In this document: positions 25,820 to 34,298 of the stretch, in pieces
Position numbering within the stretch: position 1 is the first letter of the stretch
Layout of the letters: every line of letters starts with the position of its first letter
Assembly (NCBI RefSeq): GCF_034424525.1
Contig: NZ_CP139979.1
Location: 372,001-436,000, forward strand
From: Sphingobium yanoikuyae
GTDB lineage: Bacteria; Pseudomonadota; Alphaproteobacteria; Sphingomonadales; Sphingomonadaceae
Reading direction: 5' to 3'
Length of the DNA stretch: 64,000 nt
The notes under the pieces: generated by a model
Seen by the model: only the letters and a program-made list of their open reading frames with translations
Database searches by the model: none
Told to the model about the DNA's origin: nothing
Translations under genes and position numbers: made by a program

Positions 25820-25880
25820 AAGGAGGGTTTGGGCTTCGTCGTAGTGACGAAGGAACGCAGATGAAGCCCAAACCCTCCTT
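25820..25880. repeat. 18-bp inverted repeat over the orfA start codon
   Basis: AAGGAGGGTTTGGGCTTC (25820-25837) returns inverted at 25863-25880, with 25 bp between. The second arm begins at the last base of the orfA ATG (25861-25863), so a transcript entering from outside would fold the start codon into a stem. A promoter inside the loop would make an RNA without the first arm. Confidence 0.8.
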
Positions 25881-26217
25881 GCGAAAATCGCCGACGAAGG
25901 CCTCTGCCGAAGCCGTGGTGAAGGATATTCGCCGACAGACGCGGCGGCATTTCTCGGCCGAAGACAAGATCCGCATCGTGCTCGACGGATTGCGCGGCGA
26001 GGACAGCATCGCCGAACTGTGCCGGCGTGAAGGCATTGCCCAGAGCCTCTACTACACCTGGTCGAAGGAGTTCATGGAAGCCGGCAAGCGCCGTCTTGCC
26101 GGTGACACCGCCCGCAGTGCGACAACGGGCGAGGTTCAGGACCTGCGCCGCGAAGCCCGTGCCCTCAAGGAATGCGTGGCCGATCTGACGCTGGAAAACC
26201 GTCTGCTCAAAAAACGT

Positions 26218-26466
26218 ATGGCCCGCCCCGTCTGCAAGGGGGATTTTGAAGTGTTCTGATCAGTCTGCGTCAACGTATGCGGTCTCATGGGTGACCCCAT
26301 GGCCAAGATGGACATCCGCACGTCTGGAGCCACAATAAAGACGCCGGCAACGAGTGCCATTTTTTTGGCCGGGCTTTCCAGACGCCGATCGACTGTCAGG
26401 CCATCTTCACGATCCTTCCTGCAAACATCGTTGGCCTATGCACGAAGATGCGTGCGGCCGATCCGG
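26218..26466 (-). ncRNA. Candidate bridge RNA region of the IS1111 element
   Basis: This is 249 bp of non-coding DNA downstream of the transposase, where IS1111-group elements encode their guide RNA. It contains no gene on either strand. I could not identify guide loops, so this call rests on position alone. Confidence 0.35.
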
Positions 26467-27498
26467 TTATGCCGCGACTGGGTAGCCGCGTTCGAACGTC
26501 GCGTCCTTGCGCAAGGCCGCCCATGCGATCCGCGCCAGCTTGTTGGCCAGCGCGACGACGATAGCATTGCGGTGGACTCCTCGCTCGATCATTCCTGTCA
26601 ACCAGCGCCCCAACGGGGTCTCGCTTCGCGCCAGCGACGGCAATGCTGCTCGGGCACCGTGGATGAGCAAGGTGCGCAAGTAGGTGTTGCCTCGCTTGGA
26701 GATGCCGAGCAGCCGCGGCTTGCCGCCGGTAGTATGCTGACGGGGCACCAGACCGAGCCAGGCACCCAGGTCTCGGGCTTTGGCAAAGCTGCTGGCATCG
26801 CCCACGGCTGCAATCAGGGCAGTTGCGTTCAGCACCCCGACGCCGGGGATGGATGTGAGCCGCCGGGCAGCCGCGTCATTGCGCGCCAGCTCGACAAACT
26901 CGCCGTTCAGCGTTTCCACCCTGGTATCGAGTTCGCGCCATTCGGCACGCAGTTCGGCCACCAACTGGCGCAGACGCGGTGACAAGGTCGTATCCTCATC
27001 GGCCAGCAGGGCATCGATGCCGAGTTCCAGCTTGCGCCGCCCAACCGGGAAAATGGTCCCGCGCTCCAGCAGGATCGCCCGCAACTGGTTGGTCAGGCTC
27101 CTGCGCTCAGCCACCAGGCGCGAGCGAACCCGGTGGAGCGTCTGGATGTCCAACTGCTCCTGGGTCTTGAGTTCGACGAAGCGCATCGTTGGACGCGAGG
27201 CGGCCTCGGCGATCCCCTCGGCGTCGCGGTCATCGTTCTTCTGTGCTTTGACATACGGCCGTACGTACTCCGGCGACATCAGCCGGATCTCATGTCCGTG
27301 CGCGGCGAACAGGCGCCCCAGATAATGGGCACCGCAACATGCCTCCATCGCGACCACGCACACAGGAAGCTTGGCAACGTAGTCGACCAGCGTCTGGCGG
27401 CGCATCGACCTGCGTACGACGACAGCTCCCGACGCATCCACGCCCACCACACTGCAGGCATTCTTGCCCAAATCAACGCCAAGGATCACAATAGACAT
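26467..27498 (-). CDS. IS110-family (IS1111 group) transposase
   Basis: This is a 343-aa RNA-guided recombinase. The acids are in VILGVDLGKNACSVV, MEACCGAHYLGRLF and KNDDRDAEGIAEA. The C-terminal part has TSIPGVGVLNATALIAAVG and LGISKRGNTYLRTLLIHGAR with the catalytic Ser region. The ATG at 27498 starts MSIVILGVDLG; the frame continues upstream through the IS3 orfB antisense but without similarity. Intact and probably active. Confidence 0.95.
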   Translation of the reverse strand: MSIVILGVDLGKNACSVVGVDASGAVVVRRSMRRQTLVDYVAKLPVCVVAMEACCGAHYLGRLFAAHGHEIRLMSPEYVRPYVKAQKNDDRDAEGIAEAASRPTMRFVELKTQEQLDIQTLHRVRSRLVAERRSLTNQLRAILLERGTIFPVGRRKLELGIDALLADEDTTLSPRLRQLVAELRAEWRELDTRVETLNGEFVELARNDAAARRLTSIPGVGVLNATALIAAVGDASSFAKARDLGAWLGLVPRQHTTGGKPRLLGISKRGNTYLRTLLIHGARAALPSLARSETPLGRWLTGMIERGVHRNAIVVALANKLARIAWAALRKDATFERGYPVAA

Positions 27499-27600
27499 CG
27501 GTCCGCTCCTTTCCTCTTCAAGCACCAGCATCATATCCGATGCCGGGGAAAAGGGGCGGGCCATCCCATAAAGCATGATCGCGGATGGGGGCGACGACGA

Positions 27601-28581
27601 ATGAGGTACCCTGCCGCAGAAAAGCTGGAGATCATCAGGATCGTCGAGCAGTCGCACCTGCCCGCCAAGCACACGCTGGATAAGCTCGGCATTCCCCGCC
27701 GGACGTTCTACCGCTGGTATGATCGCTTCCTCGAAGGCGGCCCCGAATCGCTGGAGGATCGCCCCTGTGCGCCAGGCCGGGTGTGGAACCGCATTTCCGA
27801 GGATGTCCGCGAGCAGATCGTCGAGATGGCGCTTGATGCGACCGAACTCTCCCCCCGCGAACTGGCCGTGCGCTTCACCGACGAGAAGCGCTACTTCGTG
27901 TCGGAGGCCACGGTTTACCGCCTGTTGAAGGCGCACGACCTGATCACCAGTCCGGCCTATACCGTGATCAAGGCCGCCGACCAGTTCCACACGAAGACCA
28001 CCCGGCCGAACGAGATGTGGCAGACAGACTTCACCTACTTCAAGATCATCGGGTGGGGCTGGATGTACCTTTCGACCGTGCTCGACGACTATTCGCGCTA
28101 CATCATCGCCTGGAAGCTGTGCACCAACATGCGCGCCGAGGACGTCACCGACACGCTCGACCTCGCTCTCAAGGCCTCGGGTTGCGATAGTGCCACGGTG
28201 CTGCACAAGCCCCGGCTGTTATCGGACAACGGCCCCGGCTACATCGCGGGCGAACTCGCCGAGTACATCGAGGCCCAGCAGATGAGCCACGTTCGCGGAG
28301 CCCCGTTGCATCCGCAAACTCAGGGCAAGATTGAGCGCTGGCACCAGACCTTGAAGAACCGCATCCTGCTGGAGAATTACTTCCTGCCCGGCGACCTCGA
28401 GGCCCAGATCGAGGCGTTCGTGGAGCACTACAATCACCAGCGCTACCACGAGAGCCTGAGCAACGTGACCCCGGCAGACGCCTACTTCGGCAGGGCTCCC
28501 GCCATCATCAGGCGCCGCGAAACCATCAAGCGAAAGACCATCGAACATCGCCGCTTGCTTCACCGCAAGCTCGCCGCCTAA
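27601..28581 (+). CDS. IS3-family transposase OrfB
   Basis: This is a 326-aa DDE integrase-type protein. It starts at MRYPAAEKLEI with an HTH (KHTLDKLGIPRRTFYRWYDR). The catalytic core has WQTDFTYFKIIGWGW (D), LLSDNGPGYIAGEL (D) and QGKIERWHQTLKNRI (E), then a C-terminal ESLSNVTPADAYFG. The start overlaps the residual orfA stop (ATGA). Alone it lacks the OrfA DNA-binding part, so the element should be unable to move by itself. Confidence 0.93.
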   Translation: MRYPAAEKLEIIRIVEQSHLPAKHTLDKLGIPRRTFYRWYDRFLEGGPESLEDRPCAPGRVWNRISEDVREQIVEMALDATELSPRELAVRFTDEKRYFVSEATVYRLLKAHDLITSPAYTVIKAADQFHTKTTRPNEMWQTDFTYFKIIGWGWMYLSTVLDDYSRYIIAWKLCTNMRAEDVTDTLDLALKASGCDSATVLHKPRLLSDNGPGYIAGELAEYIEAQQMSHVRGAPLHPQTQGKIERWHQTLKNRILLENYFLPGDLEAQIEAFVEHYNHQRYHESLSNVTPADAYFGRAPAIIRRRETIKRKTIEHRRLLHRKLAA

Positions 28582-28611
28582 CATCAAGCCCCAGACGAGG
28601 CCCGCTCTCCG

Positions 28612-28913
28612 CTAATCCACGATCCCATCTGTGCCAAATGTTTCGACGACGGACACTCTCGTTTCAGCAGGAAGCTGACGGGGGTAGTTGGACAGAACCT
28701 GATCGTTCAACTGGAGCGAGTCCTTGTACGCCCGAATGATCTGAAGAAGTTGCGCTCCTTATACCCCAGCCGAGTGGCGGCAGCGGTAACAGCTGCTGCC
28801 ACTCGCCGACTGCCCTTCCTTGGGAGCTCTTCGACTTCCAGAGCGCGCCGGTAAGCTTCCGGCCACTGCTGAGGCGTGAAGGTCACCATGTAGTGGGCAA
28901 TGCGATCTTCCAT
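28612..28913 (-). pseudogene. Broken gene resembling the N-terminus of the TnsB-like protein
   Basis: It starts at 28913 with MEDRIAHYMVTFTPQQWPEA and reads to RLGYKERNFFR. A one-base frameshift near 28745 then shifts to IRAYKDSLQLNDQVLSNYP and VSVVETFGTD, ending in the IS3 right end. The piece RLGYKERNFFR-IIRAYKD resembles LDMEQRNFYRLLKKLKDLG in the degenerate TnsB-like gene at 23.7 kb, with a similar run-up. I read it as the HTH-containing start of a second, decayed copy whose rest was removed when IS3 arrived. The paralogy is judged by eye. A sequencing error could mimic the frameshift. Confidence 0.5.
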
Positions 28914-28964
28914 TTTTCTTCACTCCTGAGTTTCGAGGAGCGAAGCTGAGCGTATTCAGAAAAT

Positions 28965-29249
28965 TCAGGGCGTCACTGAGGCCAGACCATTGAGGTATGT
29001 GCTGATGGACGACGCTGCGGCTGTATCAGCCCGATAGATCACCTGTTTTCCCGCACGGCGCGAAGAGACCAGGTGGGCACGCGATAGAATTCCCAGGTGG
29101 GAAGATAGCGTGTTTGCAGCGACATTGAGGTGGCGCGCGATTTCTCCCGCCGGCAGGCCTTCAGGCGCCCGGGCGAGGAGGCGGTAGATATCATGCCGAG
29201 TCGGTTGCCCCAGCGCAGCCAGGGCCTCGACCATTGCTGATGAGTCCAT
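28965..29249 (-). CDS. ArsR/SmtB-family transcriptional regulator
   Basis: This is a 94-aa winged-helix repressor: MVEALAALGQPTRHDIYRLL, then GEIARHLNVAANTLSSHLGI (recognition helix) and the wing RRAGKQVIYRAD. It has no cysteine at all, so the classic metal-binding ELCVC site is absent and another signal is likely. The start at 29249 fits the family length; a longer in-frame start would add 42 unrelated residues. It is divergent from the 250-aa gene at 29488 across 238 bp that should contain its operator; I see no clear dyad there. Confidence 0.85.
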   Translation of the reverse strand: MDSSAMVEALAALGQPTRHDIYRLLARAPEGLPAGEIARHLNVAANTLSSHLGILSRAHLVSSRRAGKQVIYRADTAAASSISTYLNGLASVTP

Positions 29250-29487
29250 GGGCCAGACTATCAGCGATCCATCCCAACCGGTCAAACGGTTAGTGACGGA
29301 CAGATCCGTCAGCCAAACCAACAATGTACCGGCCAATGTCCGTTTCGACGTCCGTTGAAACAGCAAATCGGACATCGTTCAATTCTATGATTCCAGAATC
29401 ATTGAAATGAATGTACAAGTCTGCAAGTGGAGCAAGCGACTCGCGCAGGCTTCTTTTGAAAAGGATGGTGACAGAAAGGGTTTCGCA

Positions 29488-30240
29488 ATGCTGACGCATG
29501 AGATGTACGAACAGAGAATAGCTGCCCGGACCCAGCGCTCAGCGCTGGATTACTTTACCACTTCAGCTCTGTTGGGACGCCCTGATCCGCTAGCCAGCGA
29601 TAGCCCCGACGATGTGTCATTCGATTTGACCTACAAGATGGTCGATCGCCTCGTGATAGCGGCCGTTGAAACCGGCGCTCGGTTTGAGCGTGACAGCTTG
29701 CCGTCCGATCCATTGGCCTGGCTGTATAGCCCGCAGCCTCCGTTTGACGGAGCGCGACCGCTGGAAGCGTGTTTGACCGCGCCGGGGTTGATGAGGTGTA
29801 TCATGTTCCACTCACTCGATCTGGAACTGGGCATGCCAAGTGATCTGGTCGATCAAATCCTCCGTCGTGACGCGGGCATGACCGGAGAGACGGTGGCCGG
29901 AGGGCTCTGGAATACCGGCAGGGACCGGGACAGTGTCGAACATGGTCGGACGCTTTACACCGCGACGATCGTCGATGTGCGGGTGGATCAGATCCACCAT
30001 GTCTACCATGCGATGATGGCCTGCGATCTCGCCGAGGCGAGAGGATTGCTCAGACTTCGTTATGGAAGACAGTTGGCGGACCAGGCTGAGGTCCGCAGAG
30101 GGTACGACGCGAGCAACCCGCTGGCGGTCTCTATGGTGTCGGACGCGATGGGGGCGATCTTGGCGATGGTGGCCAGCAACCCCCAAAGTGCGTTGGCCGA
30201 GGGACTGGACCTGCAACTCGAATCCAGGTTCGCGCCGTAG
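29488..30240 (+). CDS. Hypothetical protein, 250 aa
   Basis: The predicted protein is soluble (MLTHEMYEQRIAARTQRSAL to EGLDLQLESRFAP). The stretch PPFDGARPLEACLTAPGLMR recalls the short DUF2384/MbcA domain (GGxxPLDLL pattern), but this is weak. The C-terminal half is helical. ATG 29488 is preferred; an upstream in-frame ATG at 29407 exists. It is divergent from the ArsR gene and 15 bp before the next gene, so the two + strand genes probably form an operon under that regulator. Confidence 0.55.
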   Translation: MLTHEMYEQRIAARTQRSALDYFTTSALLGRPDPLASDSPDDVSFDLTYKMVDRLVIAAVETGARFERDSLPSDPLAWLYSPQPPFDGARPLEACLTAPGLMRCIMFHSLDLELGMPSDLVDQILRRDAGMTGETVAGGLWNTGRDRDSVEHGRTLYTATIVDVRVDQIHHVYHAMMACDLAEARGLLRLRYGRQLADQAEVRRGYDASNPLAVSMVSDAMGAILAMVASNPQSALAEGLDLQLESRFAP

Positions 30241-30255
30241 AGAGGCGCGCAGGTC

Positions 30256-30510
30256 ATGATGATCGTCACGATCACAATCTGGCCAGGTGGCGACGAAACA
30301 ACGGCCTTCGATATCGCTCAGATGAAGATCGAGAACGAGAGTAGGCTGGCGGACGTCAGCGATTACACCGCCCGGATCGTCCAGTGCGAGAACCGCCGGC
30401 TAGGGGTGCAGGGGATGGATACCCGGGTGGGAATATCATCGCATCCGCGCCGGGATGGACCTTGGGCATTGCTCAAACGGATACTCGATCGCCTCGATTT
30501 GCCGTCCTGA
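30256..30510 (+). CDS. Hypothetical protein, 84 aa
   Basis: This is a small soluble protein, MMIVTITIWPGGDETTAFDI to LLKRILDRLD. An opening of this type (TITIWPGGD, then an I-x-N-x-S-x-L-A-D-V-S-D-Y stretch) is familiar to me from short sphingomonad island proteins, but no function is known. It follows the 250-aa gene by 15 bp and is the last gene before the tRNA. Confidence 0.6.
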   Translation: MMIVTITIWPGGDETTAFDIAQMKIENESRLADVSDYTARIVQCENRRLGVQGMDTRVGISSHPRRDGPWALLKRILDRLDLPS

Positions 30511-30574
30511 ATGGGACGTTCCTAACTCTTCGCTGACGGCGGAAACCGCATACTTCACTACACCCTCTAAAACC

Positions 30575-30598
30575 GAATTGGCCGAAATCGGCCAATTC
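30575..30598. repeat. 11-bp inverted repeat next to the tRNA end
   Basis: GAATTGGCCGA-AA-TCGGCCAATTC is a near-perfect 24-bp dyad with a 2-base centre. It lies 65 bp after the 84-aa gene stop and 64 bp before the tRNA 3' end. No U-run follows on either strand, so a simple terminator is unlikely. It could be a protein-binding site connected with the island end. Confidence 0.6.
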
Positions 30599-30661
30599 TG
30601 CCTCTCAGAGGATCACGAAAATGAAGCAAAGGAGCAGTCTTACTGACAACCGATATTTCGT

Positions 30662-30738
30662 TGGCGACCCCGGCAGGATTCGAACCTGCGACCATCCGCT
30701 TAGAAGGCGGATGCTCTATCCAACTGAGCTACGGGGCC
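30662..30738 (-). tRNA. tRNA-Arg (anticodon TCT)
   Basis: The tRNA has 77 bases including an encoded CCA. The acceptor stem is GGCCCCG/CGGGGTC, the D-arm AGCTCAGTTGGATAGAGC and the anticodon loop CTTCTAA, giving TCT. The T-loop is GGTTCGAATCC. The 3' end points toward the accessory region, the usual orientation for an island integrated at a tRNA. I found no second copy of the tRNA 3' end inside the window. Confidence 0.97.
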
Positions 30739-30825
30739 GTGCGCGGGAGCGATAGCGGGGCTTGGGCCGCGGCGCAATCTTTCGCAGCCGTTGCAATCGT
30801 GTGTCGGCGGGATATGCACTGAAGG

Positions 30826-31548
30826 ATGAGCGACGCGGGCATCCGGAAAATCGACGCGACCGTGCTGGGCGCACGGCCGCTGCGTTATTATGATTTCTTC
30901 ATGGCGGCCTTCGTCGCCATATTGCTGCTGTCCAACCTGATCGGTGCGGCCAAGCTGTCGTCGCTGGGTGGCGTGACCTTTGGCGCGGGCATCCTCTTCT
31001 TTCCGCTCGGCTATGTGATCGGCGACGTACTGACAGAGGTCTATGGCTATGCACGGGCGCGGCGCTGCGTCTGGGCGGGCTTTGCCGCGATGCTGTTCAT
31101 GGCGCTGATGAGCTGGGTGGTGGTGGCCTTGCCGCCGGCCGAGGGCTGGCCCGACCAGAAAGCCTATGAGGCGGTGTTCGGCAGCACCTGGCGGATCGTC
31201 TTTGCCTCGCTTTGCGCCTTCTGGGCGGGGGAACTGGCCAACAGCTTCGTGCTGGCCAAGATGAAGATCATCACCCAGGGACGGCATCTGTGGATGCGCA
31301 CCATCGGCTCGACCGTGGTGGGGCAGGGGGTCGACAGCCTGCTCTTCTATCCGCTCGCTTTCTATGGCGACTGGACCACGGCGCAGGTGCTGACCGTGAT
31401 GGTCACCAACTGGGCGATGAAGGTCGGCTGGGAAGCGGTGCTGACGCCCGTCACCTATGTGGTGGTCAATGGTCTCAAGCGGCGCGAGGGGCTCGACGTC
31501 TATGACGCGGGCACCGACTTCACCCCGTTCCGCACCCGGCTCCAATAG
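30826..31548 (+). CDS. yhhQ: Queuosine precursor transporter YhhQ (VUT family)
   Basis: This is a 240-aa inner-membrane protein with about six TM helices. Family features are LRYYDFFMAAFVAILLLSN, FFPLGYVIGDVLTEVYGYA (the DxxTEVYG motif), WAGELANSFVLAKMKI and WMRTIGSTVVGQGVDSLLF. It imports preQ0/preQ1 for tRNA queuosine synthesis. It is the first chromosomal gene right of the tRNA and is transcribed away from it. Confidence 0.95.
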   Translation: MSDAGIRKIDATVLGARPLRYYDFFMAAFVAILLLSNLIGAAKLSSLGGVTFGAGILFFPLGYVIGDVLTEVYGYARARRCVWAGFAAMLFMALMSWVVVALPPAEGWPDQKAYEAVFGSTWRIVFASLCAFWAGELANSFVLAKMKIITQGRHLWMRTIGSTVVGQGVDSLLFYPLAFYGDWTTAQVLTVMVTNWAMKVGWEAVLTPVTYVVVNGLKRREGLDVYDAGTDFTPFRTRLQ

Positions 31549-31641
31549 GCTGTGGTCAGCAAATTATGTAATCTAAAGAGAGTCTTTACCTGGTTGGGCG
31601 CAGGAGGAAGCGACAAAGTCAGGAAAGAATAGTCGCCCATC

Positions 31642-32634
31642 GTGCCCATCGCCTCCGCCCAGTCCATTGTTCCTGATCGCGATCCCGTGATGACCCCGGA
31701 TGCGATCTGCCGGATCGACCGCCTGACCCATGTCGCGCGGGCGCTGAGCCAGGAGGCGCAGACGATCCAGGCCAATCTGGCCAATGCGGAGCGCCGGTTT
31801 CAGGCGACCTTCCAGCACGCGCCGGTCGGCATTGCCCATGTCGCGCTCGACGGCACCTTCCTGACCGTCAATCCCCGCTTCGAGGAGATTACCGGCTATT
31901 CGGCCGCGATGCTGATGCGGCTGGGTTTCCAGCAGATCACCCATCCCGATGATCTGGATGCCGATGTCGCGCTGCTTGGCCGGCTGCACCGAGGCGAGTT
32001 GCAGCGCTATACGCTGGAGAAGCGCTATATCCGCGCCGACGCATCGCTGATCTGGATCAACCTCACCGTGGCGCTGGTTCGCGACGAGCGGGACGCGCCC
32101 GAATTCTATGTCGCCGTGGTCGAGGATCTGTCGGAGATGCGGCAGGCCCATTTCGATGCGATCCATGATCCGCTGACCGGCCTGCTCAACCGCCGTGGCT
32201 TCGTGGTGCGGGCGCGGGCCTTGTTGCGGCAGGCAGCCGAGGTGCATCGCGCCGTCAGCCTGATCTATCTCGATCTCGACGGGTTCAAGCAATTGAACGA
32301 CAGTCGCGGGCATAGCGCCGGGGATCGCTGCCTGGTCGATGTGGCGCGGCTGATCGAGGATATGGTCGCCACTCGCCATGTCGTGGCGCGGATGGGCGGC
32401 GACGAGTTCGTGCTGCTGGTCGACGAGGAAGGCACGGACCTGGGCGAGGCGCTGCGCGTCGGATTGATGAAACTGGGCGGCGCACATGGCGGTGTCAGCG
32501 GCAGTTTTGGGCTGGTCACGCTGATCCCCGACGATGACACCGAACTGGACAGCATCGTGGCGCGCGCGGACGAGGCGATGCTGGCGGCCAAGCGCGCCGG
32601 CAAGAATCAGCTGGTGACCACCGCGCTGCTATAA
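31642..32634 (+). CDS. PAS-GGDEF diguanylate cyclase
   Basis: This is a 330-aa cytoplasmic protein: a PAS domain at about residues 50-170 ([32 protein letters not shown]) and a GGDEF domain at about 180-325 ([26 protein letters not shown], active-site MGGDEF). The signature is intact, so it should make cyclic di-GMP. No RxxD inhibitory site stands before it. GTG 31642 is used as start; ATG 31690 is possible. Its end overlaps truA by 28 bp, tail to tail. Confidence 0.9.
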   Translation: MPIASAQSIVPDRDPVMTPDAICRIDRLTHVARALSQEAQTIQANLANAERRFQATFQHAPVGIAHVALDGTFLTVNPRFEEITGYSAAMLMRLGFQQITHPDDLDADVALLGRLHRGELQRYTLEKRYIRADASLIWINLTVALVRDERDAPEFYVAVVEDLSEMRQAHFDAIHDPLTGLLNRRGFVVRARALLRQAAEVHRAVSLIYLDLDGFKQLNDSRGHSAGDRCLVDVARLIEDMVATRHVVARMGGDEFVLLVDEEGTDLGEALRVGLMKLGGAHGGVSGSFGLVTLIPDDDTELDSIVARADEAMLAAKRAGKNQLVTTALL

Positions 32635-33365
32635 TCGGCACGCACGAAATAGAGGCCGTCGGGCGGCGCGTTGAGCGCCAGCCGGGCGCGGTCGCGTGCC
32701 TCCAGCGCATCGCGCAGGTCCTCCGCACTCCAGCGGCCCATGCCGACCATGGCGAGGCAGCCGACCATCGAGCGAACCTGATGATGGAGGAAGGATCGCG
32801 CCTCCGCCCGGATGGCGATGCGATCGCCTTCACGCGAGACATTCAGCATCGCCAGCGACTTCAGCGGACTGGCCGCCTGGCAATGGACAGAGCGGAAGGT
32901 GGTGAAATCATGATGCCCCACCAGTATCTGCGCGGCGTCATGCATGGCGTCGGCGTCGAGCGGCTGGATCACCCGCCAGGCAAGCCCCGATTCCAGCGTC
33001 AGCGGCGCGCGGCGATTGGCGATGCGGTAGATATAGGCGCGGCCGGTGCAGCTGAAACGGGCATGCCAGTCGGGCGCGACTTCCTCACAGGCGAGGATCG
33101 CGACCGGATGGGGCCGCAGCTTCGCATTGATCGCCTCCATCAGGCGGAAGGGCGTCAGCGGCTTTTCGACATCGGCATGGGCCCGCATGGCCAGGCCATG
33201 GACGCCGGCATCGGTGCGGCCGGCGGCGTGCAGGATGGCGCGCTCGCCGGTGACGGCATGGATCGCATCCTCGATCGCCTGCTGGACGCTGGGGCCATGG
33301 GCCTGACGCTGCCAGCCCATGAACGGACGGCCGTCAAATTCGACGGTGAAGGCGAAACGAGTCAT
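32607..33365 (-). CDS. truA: tRNA pseudouridine(38-40) synthase TruA
   Basis: This is a 252-aa pseudouridine synthase acting on the tRNA anticodon stem. The catalytic aspartate is in [14 protein letters not shown]. Other family segments are [27 protein letters not shown] and [14 protein letters not shown]. It follows fmt by 4 bp on the same strand, a common alphaproteobacterial fmt-truA arrangement. Confidence 0.97.
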   Translation of the reverse strand: MTRFAFTVEFDGRPFMGWQRQAHGPSVQQAIEDAIHAVTGERAILHAAGRTDAGVHGLAMRAHADVEKPLTPFRLMEAINAKLRPHPVAILACEEVAPDWHARFSCTGRAYIYRIANRRAPLTLESGLAWRVIQPLDADAMHDAAQILVGHHDFTTFRSVHCQAASPLKSLAMLNVSREGDRIAIRAEARSFLHHQVRSMVGCLAMVGMGRWSAEDLRDALEARDRARLALNAPPDGLYFVRADYSSAVVTS

Positions 33366-33369
33366 CGGA

Positions 33370-34278
33370 TCAGGCGTCGACCCGGCTGCCGGTGGGCATG
33401 TCGAAGCCGCGCAGCAATTCGCCCGCCGACATCGCCGCCTTGCCCGCGCGCTGGATCAGCGTCGGACGGATCGCGCCATGGCCGCAGCCGATCAGCAGGC
33501 TGTGATCGAGCAGTTCGCCCGCCGGCCCGGCATGATCCTCGACCGTGGCGGCGAGGATGCGGAAGCGTTCGCCGCCATATTTGAAGAAGGCGCCGGGAAA
33601 GGGGTTGAAGGCGCGGACCTGACGTTCGACCTGATGCGCGTCGCGGCTGAAATCGATCCGTGCCTCCGCCTTGTCGATCTTGGCGGCATAGGTGACGCCC
33701 TCTTCGGGCTGCGCCACTGGCGGATGGCCGGCAAGATCGTCGAGCACATCGACCATCAGCTCGGCACCGGCCTGCGCCAGTTCCTGCGTCAATTCGCCGG
33801 CCGTCTTGTCCGCGACCGGGGTGACATGCTTGGCGCGCATCGGCCCGGTGTCGAGCCCGGCCTCCATATCCATGATGGTGACGCCGGTGACATTGTCGCC
33901 GGACAGGATGGCGCGCTGCACCGGCGCGGCGCCGCGCCAGCGCGGCAGTAGCGAGCCATGGATATTGAGGCAGCCATGGCGCGGCATCGCCAGGATCGCG
34001 CGCGGCAGGATCAGGCCATAGGCGGCGACGACCGCAACATCGGCGTCGAGCGCGGCAAAGGCGGCCTGCACTGCCTCATCCTTGAGCGAAACCGGCGTGC
34101 GCACTTCGATCCCCAGTTGCTCGGCGCGGGCCTGGACCGGGGAGGGGCGCAGCGCCTTGCCACGGCCGGCCGGGCGGGGCGGCTGGCTATAGACGGCGAC
34201 GATGTCATGCCCGGCCTTCACCAGTGCATCGAGCGCTGGAACGGCGAAATCGGGGGTGCCCATATAGATGATACGCAT
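33370..34278 (-). CDS. fmt: Methionyl-tRNA formyltransferase
   Basis: This is a 302-aa enzyme that formylates initiator Met-tRNA. Motifs are [19 protein letters not shown] at the start, [17 protein letters not shown] (the catalytic Asn-His region), [11 protein letters not shown] and the C-terminal OB-type domain ([12 protein letters not shown]). ATG 34278 gives the family N-terminus; the longer frame reads through the upstream dyad. Co-transcribed with truA. def, its partner enzyme, lies separately at 38.5 kb. Confidence 0.97.
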   Translation of the reverse strand: MRIIYMGTPDFAVPALDALVKAGHDIVAVYSQPPRPAGRGKALRPSPVQARAEQLGIEVRTPVSLKDEAVQAAFAALDADVAVVAAYGLILPRAILAMPRHGCLNIHGSLLPRWRGAAPVQRAILSGDNVTGVTIMDMEAGLDTGPMRAKHVTPVADKTAGELTQELAQAGAELMVDVLDDLAGHPPVAQPEEGVTYAAKIDKAEARIDFSRDAHQVERQVRAFNPFPGAFFKYGGERFRILAATVEDHAGPAGELLDHSLLIGCGHGAIRPTLIQRAGKAAMSAGELLRGFDMPTGSRVDA

Positions 34279-34298
34279 AGTTTTTTCCGCTTCCCGCA

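Larger units (their letters stand above)
26215..27571. mobile_element. IS1111-group element inside the IS3 element
   Basis: This is a 1357-bp insert in the IS3 frameshift region. It has 12-bp inverted repeats ATGGCCCGCCCC (26218-26229) and its complement (27553-27564) lying a few bases inside the ends, the subterminal position that defines the IS1111 group. The long non-coding part lies after the transposase (26215-26466). An AA dinucleotide is probably shared at the junctions. The limits depend on the number of A residues in the original IS3 sequence and could move by a base or two. Confidence 0.87.
25861..27604 (+). pseudogene. IS3-family orfA, interrupted near its 3' end
   Basis: The first 118 codons (25861-26214) encode the OrfA helix-turn-helix and leucine-zipper protein: RRHFSAEDKIRIVLDGLRGE, CRREGIAQSLYYTWSKEF, DLTLENRLLKK. 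The frame then runs into the IS1111 element and stops at 26259. The last 11 codons (SMIADGGDDE) survive at 27572-27604. The lost joint is the A-rich slippery stretch (CTC AAA AAA AGC) where OrfAB frameshifting normally occurs, so the fused transposase cannot be made. Confidence 0.9.
25795..28636. mobile_element. IS3-family element carrying a nested IS1111-group element
   Basis: The outer ends share a 10-bp inverted repeat, TGGCACAGAT at 25795-25804 and its complement at 28627-28636. The orfA/orfB pair is on the + strand. It is about 1.49 kb without the 1357-bp insert. I see no short target duplication: the flanks are ...CACCCA and AATGTTT. One end may therefore have been rearranged, or the element may have been left by recombination between copies. 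Confidence 0.85.

Noticed and set aside
27133..27600. N-terminal extension of IS3 orfB
   Set aside because: It is antisense to the IS1111 transposase and beyond the orfB ATG at 27601.
9303..30661. Search for Tn7-like transposon ends and for a second copy of the tRNA-Arg 3' end
   Set aside because: No convincing repeated end sites, TGT...ACA pair with 5-bp duplication, or tRNA-end repeat was found by eye, so no element limits are given.
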